A stretch of DNA of 64,000 nt, from NCBI GenBank assembly GCA_023512835.1, contig CM042090.1, positions 20,434,356 to 20,498,355 on the forward strand. The letters are read 5' to 3'. The position numbers were made by a program, and so were the translations under genes. This document shows positions 58,063 to 64,000 of this stretch, piece after piece. Position 1 is the first letter of the stretch, and every line of letters starts with the position of its first letter. This stretch comes from Taxillus chinensis (Eukaryota; Streptophyta; Magnoliopsida; Santalales; Loranthaceae). The notes below the pieces were generated by a model, which saw only the letters and a list, made by a program, of their open reading frames with translations, was not told where the DNA came from and did not search any database.

Positions 58063-60540
58063 TGTAAAGACTCGTATTTGGGTAGTTTTGGGAGATAGTC
58101 ATTCTATGGGAATGTAACTATCCTGGACGGTAGTGTAGCCATCGATGTGAGCATTTTGACCGTACTTGGGCCCGATTTCGAGTCGGGGCCCCGTTTGACC
58201 CGATTGTTGACTTTTTGGGGTTTATTGGTTGACTTTGAGTTTGAGCAGTCATTTGAGTGTGATAATATCTAAAAGTGTTGTGCTCGTTATTTCGAGCGTT
58301 TTGACAATAATTTGACTCAATTTGGAGTTCGTGACCTCGGGAGGTCAATTATTGCGTTCGGGTCAATTATTCTCTGGGAGGCCAATTATTGGCAACGGTA
58401 TATATATAATTAAGAACCGCCTTATATCTTTAATTGCCAATTATTGGTACGTGCACGTTTGAGCAAGAAAGAAAGAGAGAGAGAGAGAAGGTGAAGAGCG
58501 TAGAGCTTTATTGGCGATTTTGGGGCGATTGGAGCTCGTGGATTGCAAATAATCTTCCAGGTAGGTGTCCTTAATCTGTCTTATTTCGATCCTATCTCTG
58601 AATATGTGATCTGTGGATGTATGAGTGTGTATTTTATGAGGGTTGAGAAGTCAACCATGGAGGTCTAGATTTAGATCTAGATGAATATATGATTTGTGTG
58701 TATTTATGATGTTATCGTGCGAATTAGAGGCGTTTAGGACGCGTTTTGAGGTAAATATTGCGTAAAACAGATGTTTATGAGCGTCTGGGGGTCACTGGGT
58801 TGCTCCCATACGAAGAGCAGGCCAAAAACGATGATGAACATGACACAGGCGAGTTTTAGAGTCGACGGACTAGTCAGCGACTATGGAGTCAACAACTTCG
58901 TAGTCGCAGCTATGGAGTCGAGCTATGGAGTCAACAACTTAGTTAGTCCGGATCGTAGTCCGGAGGAGTTAGTCCGGATCAGTAGTCCGGAGTAGTTAGT
59001 CCTGGAGGAATTAGTCCGGATCGTAGTCCGAGTAGTTAGTCCGGAGGAATTAGTCCGGATCGAGAGTCCGGAGTAATCGATCCAGAGCATCGATCCGCAG
59101 GAGTGGAACAGAGTTCCGGAGTAGTCGGTCCGCAGGAGTGGAACAAGAGTTCCGGAGTAGTCGGTCCCGAGGAGTGGAAAAGAGTTCCGGAGTAGTCGGT
59201 CCGCAGGAGTGGAACAGAGAGTTCCGGAGTAGTCGGTCCGCAGGAGTGGAACATGAGTTCCGTAGCATCAATCCGTAGGAGTGGAACAGTGGTTCCGTAG
59301 CATCGGTCCGGAGCATCAAATCCGTAGCGGTGAAACATGATTCCGCTGCGATCAAGGCAACCGCACCGCCTGGACATTTACATTGTAAACCATTATGCCT
59401 CTCTACATTAAGTATTATACTTAAGTTACAATGTAAATAACGAAATACCCCCCATTTGGATTCAAAGAAAAATACTAGAAAAATTAATTCCCATTATTTC
59501 AAAATGTGAAATTTGGGATTTAGTGTAAAATCTCGGAAAAACCCAAAAGTTCGTAGTGGTGAATTTTTGGAAAGTGGGGTTAGACATCTCAGGAAAAATC
59601 CCCAAAAAATCAGATTATCTTATTTATGCTATGGGAACCCAATGCCTGGGACTTTTGATTTCAAGAAAATAGCTGCTATGGGTACTTCCTTCAGAAATCA
59701 AGGATTGAGGATTTACTTGTGGAGACCGGCTACGGTTCCAAAGGAAATGTCGAGAATGACATGCCATACAAATGTTAGTATGTTGGTGTGAGGTATTGGG
59801 GCATGGACTCCGTGACTTGTTTGGGTTCTCACCGTGATGCACCAATGGTGCTATGTGGTTGACGTGGCAGGCATATGCACCGATGGCAAGCCCGTGTGGC
59901 GACCGTGGCCGGGCATATTGCGCCGTGGACAGCTAAGGCCTGAGTTGAGCCGTTGAGCTCGTGGAGCTAGGGCCGAGTGCCCTGAGCCTGGGATCCCATG
60001 GAGGATTGTGGACAAGTTGTCCTGATGTTTGTTGCAGCCGAGTCCTGATGATTGTGCACACTACACGGTGCACGAGTACACCGAGCATATAGTATAGACT
60101 TATATGTGTTGCATGATGTGGAGTGTTAGGGTCACCTACTGAGCTTGTCGCTCACCCCTACTTGTTGCTTACCCTTTTCAGGTGTGACCCGAGACTAGTG
60201 GAGGACTTTCTTCCAGGAGGACGCCCACTACTCGATGTATGATACGATTATATTCTCGTATTGTTTTATGTGATATCCCGGACATGGGTCCGTGGACGGT
60301 TGTATTTGCATACCGTATGATGTGAGGTCCGTATAATTGTTTGACTCTTTGTATGCATGATGATATATGGGAAAGTACAGGATTACCCTTGATGTATGAC
60401 TGTACAGGATTGCATATTTGAGACAGCACCCGCGGTGTAGTCTCTATTGGTGCTAGTCACCAACCCCTTGACCTTTCGGGTGCGGGCAAGGGGAAGTCAT
60501 GTACCCGGTTCCGGGTTCCCTGGAATTCGGGGGCGTGACA
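58063..60540 (+). repeat. 3' LTR of the gypsy element
   Basis: It is nearly identical to the 5' LTR outside the minisatellite. It ends GAATTCGGGGGCGTGACA followed by the target copy ATAGT. Confidence 0.95.
58930..59350 (+). repeat. Minisatellite in the 3' LTR
   Basis: This corresponds to 50985-51400. The units are less regular and read CGGTCCGCAGGAGTGGAACA where the 5' LTR has CAGTCCGCAGG. Many ATCAG become ATCG. Confidence 0.88.
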
Positions 60541-60610
60541 ATAGTAGCTACAATCCAAGGCTGCAGTTGGGGGGAGCGTGGAGCAGGGAGCGGGAGGGAA
60601 GTGGTGTGAG

Positions 60611-60712
60611 CTGCGTTGATGGAGCAGGGAACCACGACAGCGGTGATGGTGAGCTGCATTGATGGAGCAGGGAACCACGGCAGCAGTGATGGTGGCTAGG
60701 ATCCAAGGCTGC
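60611..60712. repeat. ~52-bp tandem repeat
   Basis: GAGCTGCRTTGATGGAGCAG and GGAACCACGRCAGCRGTGAT repeat twice in tandem. AATCCAAGGCTGCA flanks the array on the left and ATCCAAGGCTGCA on the right. This is the part of the Mutator-like element right of the gypsy insertion. Confidence 0.8.
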
Positions 60713-60840
60713 AACAGGAGAGAGTAGTGAACGGGGAGTGTAAAAATTAGGGATTTTTTAGGGTATTTTGGATGGATGGTAATTTAATTATAACCCTTGA
60801 TCTAATTAACTAAAATCTAATGGATGTCAATGAAGCTGCT

Positions 60841-60947
60841 CTCAATATTTAATTATAGCCCGTAGATGATTTTAAATGAGATCTAAGGGTTATGAATAAA
60901 GTTGCTCTCTTTAAGAGAGCTGCTCTCCTTTTTCATATATCAGCCCT
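60841..60947 (-). repeat. Right terminal inverted repeat of the Mutator-like element
   Basis: It is the reverse complement of 45788-45893 with few differences and ends at CAGCCCT before a TA run. Confidence 0.75.
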
Positions 60948-62589
60948 ATATATATATATTTGTATATATATTTGCAACACTTTTAAATGACTTTCACTCC
61001 TTTCCTCTTCTTTACTTTTTTTTTTCAAAGTGGGCTGTGAACAAGTAAAAGGAAATTGCCACTATTTTAAATGTTTGAATATTTATCTTATGAAAATAAA
61101 AAGAATAATAAATATAAAAAATTATTATTTAACAAACAATCCAATAGTGGAATTGCTACTACCAACTTAGTTTTTCCATTCTACCCTTTATTTTTACAAA
61201 CTTTCCATTCATTGGTTTAAATTGAAATTAATGATTTAGGTTTAATTTTACTCTTTTTCGTTTCTTCCCATTCTAGGCATACTACTGTAATTAATTTTTT
61301 TATGCAACAGAGTATTCTTTTATGGTTTATTGCAGTACTCTTTGTTTTCCCCTTCTGGTTTATCACATTAACGTTGAAAGTAAGCGGCTAATTATGCTTT
61401 GGTTGAAAGTAGGCGGCCATTAACGTTGTGCTTAATATATATCATTACTGAACTTGAGATAATACAATCTTACAGTGATTATTGGAATAGTTTACTTTTA
61501 AGCTAATCTTCTTCTCATAGCAGTGGTGATTTTATGCTGGATTGATGAGGAGACCTATCAATCATCAGGGTTAGAATATTCATGTTGAGTCATGTTTTAT
61601 ATTTTTATTCGCCGATTGTTAAATCTCAATTATACTAAATAAGTATAACAAATATAAAATAATGGTATCAATCAAGATCACGGACCAACAACTAGCCTAG
61701 TTAGGTGCCGTTTGCACGTGATAAGATGCAATAATTTTAATTGACTACAAATAGGAAATAGATTTAAATGAGATCATCAAGTATCATTTGAACCTGATAT
61801 TGGGACAAACACCCCCCCCCCCTAAGAAGCAAAATGAAATCCCCTGCAATAGAGTAATAGAAAAAATTCAGCCACGGGGCCCTTTGTTGTACCAAAAAAA
61901 ATTATGATATAGTAGCAAGAATGAAAGTAGATAGAATAGGTATAATTATATATTATCTATAACTAAAAGTAAATTTTATATTTTTAATATATTTTATTTA
62001 TTTCAAAAAAATAAATGAGAGGTGGGGGGCCACATGTTTGCTAATTTTCCTTCTGGAGCAAAGACTTGTGTTGAACTTTAAAATAAGGCCTGTATTTTGT
62101 GGAATGAAGAGAAAGCTTGAAATGAAGCCTATATTTTGTGCTTACTGTATTTTCCATTTTATATTCCAGCCTATTTATACACATTTTTATTTTATGGTGT
62201 TAAATAGTATTTGTAATTTTGTATGATGTTCTCTTGTTAATTAGCATTCAAAGGGATTATGGTTCTATGTAATTTTGAGAACCGAGAAGACTCTTGCCGG
62301 ACTTAAGTGGCTTACACAAAATATATCCTGGTCCTTTTTGGTGCCATTTACTTTGTATGATTATCAATTTACAAGAATTAGAGATTTTTTAGGTTAGACC
62401 TTAAAAGACTTAGGTGCTAAGCAAAGATAAAGAGAACATGGAGGGAACATGGACAACTTTAAACCTCACCTGGAAAAGCCTACGGTTCAGCTACCAGCTG
62501 CGCCGTTAAGACTTGGAGGGAACATGGACATGCCTATGAGCCGCTTATGTCGAAGCTTCTAAAGTAGACATTGATAGTTCCAATTTTGC
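60948..62589. other. AT-rich intergenic sequence
   Basis: It contains a C11 run at about 61812-61822, an imperfect repeat GTTGAAAGTARGCGGC at about 61373 and 61403, and TTGGAGGGAACATGGACA-like repeats at about 62440 and 62514. No gene is supported. Confidence 0.5.
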
Positions 62590-63920
62590 ACGCAGGATGA
62601 TCTTAGATGAAATGTTAGGTGGGATGTGGTGTCGGCCACTCGCTGAGACCAGGCCAGATCGCACGTCTCCATTGTCATGGAGAGGTGATTTTTCTCTTCT
62701 CGAGAATGCTTCTCTTGGACATCAGACCTAATAATTTCACATTTGGCACAGTGCTTCACTCGTCCATTGTTCTACGTGACCTTAATGCAGGCAAGCGGCT
62801 TCATGCCTGTGCAAGAAAGACAGCCTTCGGTCAAATGTGTTCTTTGGTAGTGCGCTTGTTGATCTCTATAACATTGTTTCTTACCCAACCTTGATTATCG
62901 GGTACCTCAAGAATGAGAAAATCGAAGACGATCTGCCTGTTTGGTCAGATGCCTGAGAGAAATGTTGTTTCTTGGAACGCTATGATAGGAGGGTGTAGCC
63001 AAATGGCCATAATGAAGAGGCTATTAATCTTTTTGTCGAGATGTGGAAAAAAGGTGTGGCACCGAATGAATTTACTTTTCCTTGTGTATTTAGTGCAGCT
63101 GTTAATATAGCTGCACTTGGAATTGGCAAATCTCTTCATGCCTTGTGCAGTTAAGTCATTGGCTGGGCTTGACATATATGTTGGAAATTCTTTGGTAAGC
63201 TTCTATGTAAAATGCGGAAGCATGGGTGATGGGCTTCTGGTCTTCAATGAACTTCCTAAAAGAAACACATTTTCTTGGAATACCCTTATATGTGCACATG
63301 CACAAAATGGGAGAGCTGGAGAAGCCCTATTTTTCTTTGAACAAATGCAGGCCGCAGGTATTAGATCTAATAGCATTACATTCCTTGGTCTATTGCTACC
63401 TTCTAGCCATGCTGGTTTTGTCGATGTTGGATACTCATATTTTAGTAAGGCAAAAGCAGAGGACCCTACCTTGCTAAAACCTGAGCATTATGCTTGTATG
63501 GCCAATTTGCTCTCCTGATCTGGCTATTTTGAGGAAGTTGGAGCTTCATTTCCAATTTGCCTTTTCATCCTGCTGTTGGATTTTGGAAGGCATTGCTTGG
63601 AGGATGCCATATACATTCTAATATGGAATTAGGGGACTTTGCAGCTCGACAGATCTAGGCATTGGACCCGAAGGATGTTTCCTCGTATGTCATGCTTTCA
63701 ATTGCATAATTTGCGGCTGACAAATGGCAGAATGCATTAACAATTAGGAAGGAGATGAAGGAGAAAAATATGAAGAAAGTTCTAGGGTGCAGTTGGATCG
63801 AGATCATAAATAAAAGTGTCTTTGTTATTACGGATGTGAAACATGGATAGAGAGATGAAATCTATGAAGTCCTGGGGTCCTACATTGCTCATATGAGGGA
63901 CCTTAAAGCACAATTTTGAC
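62590..63920 (+). pseudogene. Pentatricopeptide repeat (PPR, PLS/E-type) pseudogene, At5g42450-like
   Basis: PPR blocks appear in order but in changing frames: FLFSRMLLLDIRPNNFTFGT, VLHSSIVLRDLNAGKRLHAC, MPERNVVSWNAMIGG, ALGIGKSLHAC-like sequence, SLAGLDIYVGNSLVSFYVKC, GSMGDGLLVFNELPKRNTFS, WNTLICAHAQNGRAGEALFF and AGIRSNSITFLGLL. An E-domain follows (FWKALLGGCHIHSN, then VLGCSWIEI). Stops TGA (about 63516) and TAG/TAA near 63656, 63707 and 63848, plus several frame changes, rule out a full product. Intact PPR proteins of this class bind organelle RNA. No intron interrupts it and the start is degraded. Confidence 0.85.
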
Positions 63921-64000
63921 TTAGCTTTGTTTGCCGAGCTTTGATGAAGGAATCCAGTTGAGTTTTTTTTTTTTCTAGTAAGTAAGATTCAAATATGAAG

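Larger units (their letters stand above)
50109..60540 (+). mobile_element. Ty3/gypsy LTR retrotransposon, Tekay/Del-like chromovirus, 10.4 kb
   Basis: LTRs of 2471 and 2478 bp start TGTAAAGACTCG and end GGCGTGACA. ATAGT flanks both ends (50104-50108 and 60541-60545). Internal order is PBS, gag with zinc knuckles, protease, reverse transcriptase, RNase H, integrase and a chromodomain-like tail, then PPT. Integrase after RNase H places it in Ty3/gypsy; the long LTRs and C-terminal module suggest Tekay/Del. The intact target duplication and highly similar LTRs indicate a recent insertion. Reading frames are broken at many points, several of which look like sequence errors. It inserted into the Mutator-like element. 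Confidence 0.95.
45788..60947. mobile_element. Mutator-like (Pack-MULE type) element, split by a gypsy insertion
   Basis: AGGGCTGATATATGAAAAAG at 45788 recurs in reverse complement ending at 60947. The homology runs about 107 bp inwards on both sides (GGAGAGCAGCTCTCT, TTATTCATAACCC, TTAGATCTCATTTAAAATCA, GGCTATAATTAAATATTGA). Both ends sit in TA dinucleotide runs, so a 9-bp target duplication is possible but ambiguous. Without the 10.4-kb gypsy insertion the element is about 4.7 kb. No transposase is recognisable. It carries a captured zinc-knuckle fragment at 47364-47620. Long inverted ends plus a captured host sequence fit a Pack-MULE; the superfamily is inference. Confidence 0.6.

Overview
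The window is nuclear DNA of a flowering plant, most likely a eudicot. It is AT-rich, the genes have several exons with introns of kilobase size, and plant-specific families are present (an F-box/kelch protein, SRR1, a PPR protein). A large share of the sequence is transposable elements. I cannot name the species from sequence alone.

Region by region. 1-6887 (+) holds the last four exons of a membrane RING-CH (MARCH/RINGv-like) E3 ubiquitin ligase. One of its introns carries an antisense Ty3/gypsy gag relic and a 120-bp tandem duplication. 6888-11403 is intergenic, with a LINE-type zinc-knuckle relic, two TAA-flanked MITEs and a probable sequence-capturing element. 11404-15029 (-) is a two-exon gene for an uncharacterised plant protein. 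17808-22673 (-) is an F-box/kelch gene like Arabidopsis At1g51550. 25728-30417 is a decayed Ty1/copia element with LTRs, PBS, PPT and a 5-bp target duplication. 31468-40745 (+) is a nine-exon FMN-binding split-barrel (PNPOx-like) gene resembling At1g51560. As I recall, the two genes are also neighbours in Arabidopsis; here the copia element has landed between them. 43408-44283 (+) is an intact single-exon SRR1 (red-light and clock signalling) gene, bracketed by a ~470-bp inverted repeat made from its own upstream region. 45788-60947 is a nested transposon block: a Mutator-like element with ~107-bp inverted ends that has captured part of a CCHC zinc-knuckle protein gene, split by a 10.4-kb Tekay/Del-type Ty3/gypsy chromovirus (2.47-kb LTRs, target duplication ATAGT). 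62590-63920 is a broken PPR gene.

Two themes cut across the window. First, host genes and transposons are interleaved: long introns act as sinks for insertions and duplications. Second, several frameshifts look like consensus errors rather than biology. The two otherwise conserved host genes each carry one small indel, both at G-rich positions. The differences between the two gypsy LTRs, and several of its reading-frame breaks, cluster at CTG/CAG/CCG motifs. The most novel-looking structure is the inverted duplication of the SRR1 upstream region, which could drive antisense transcription into SRR1.
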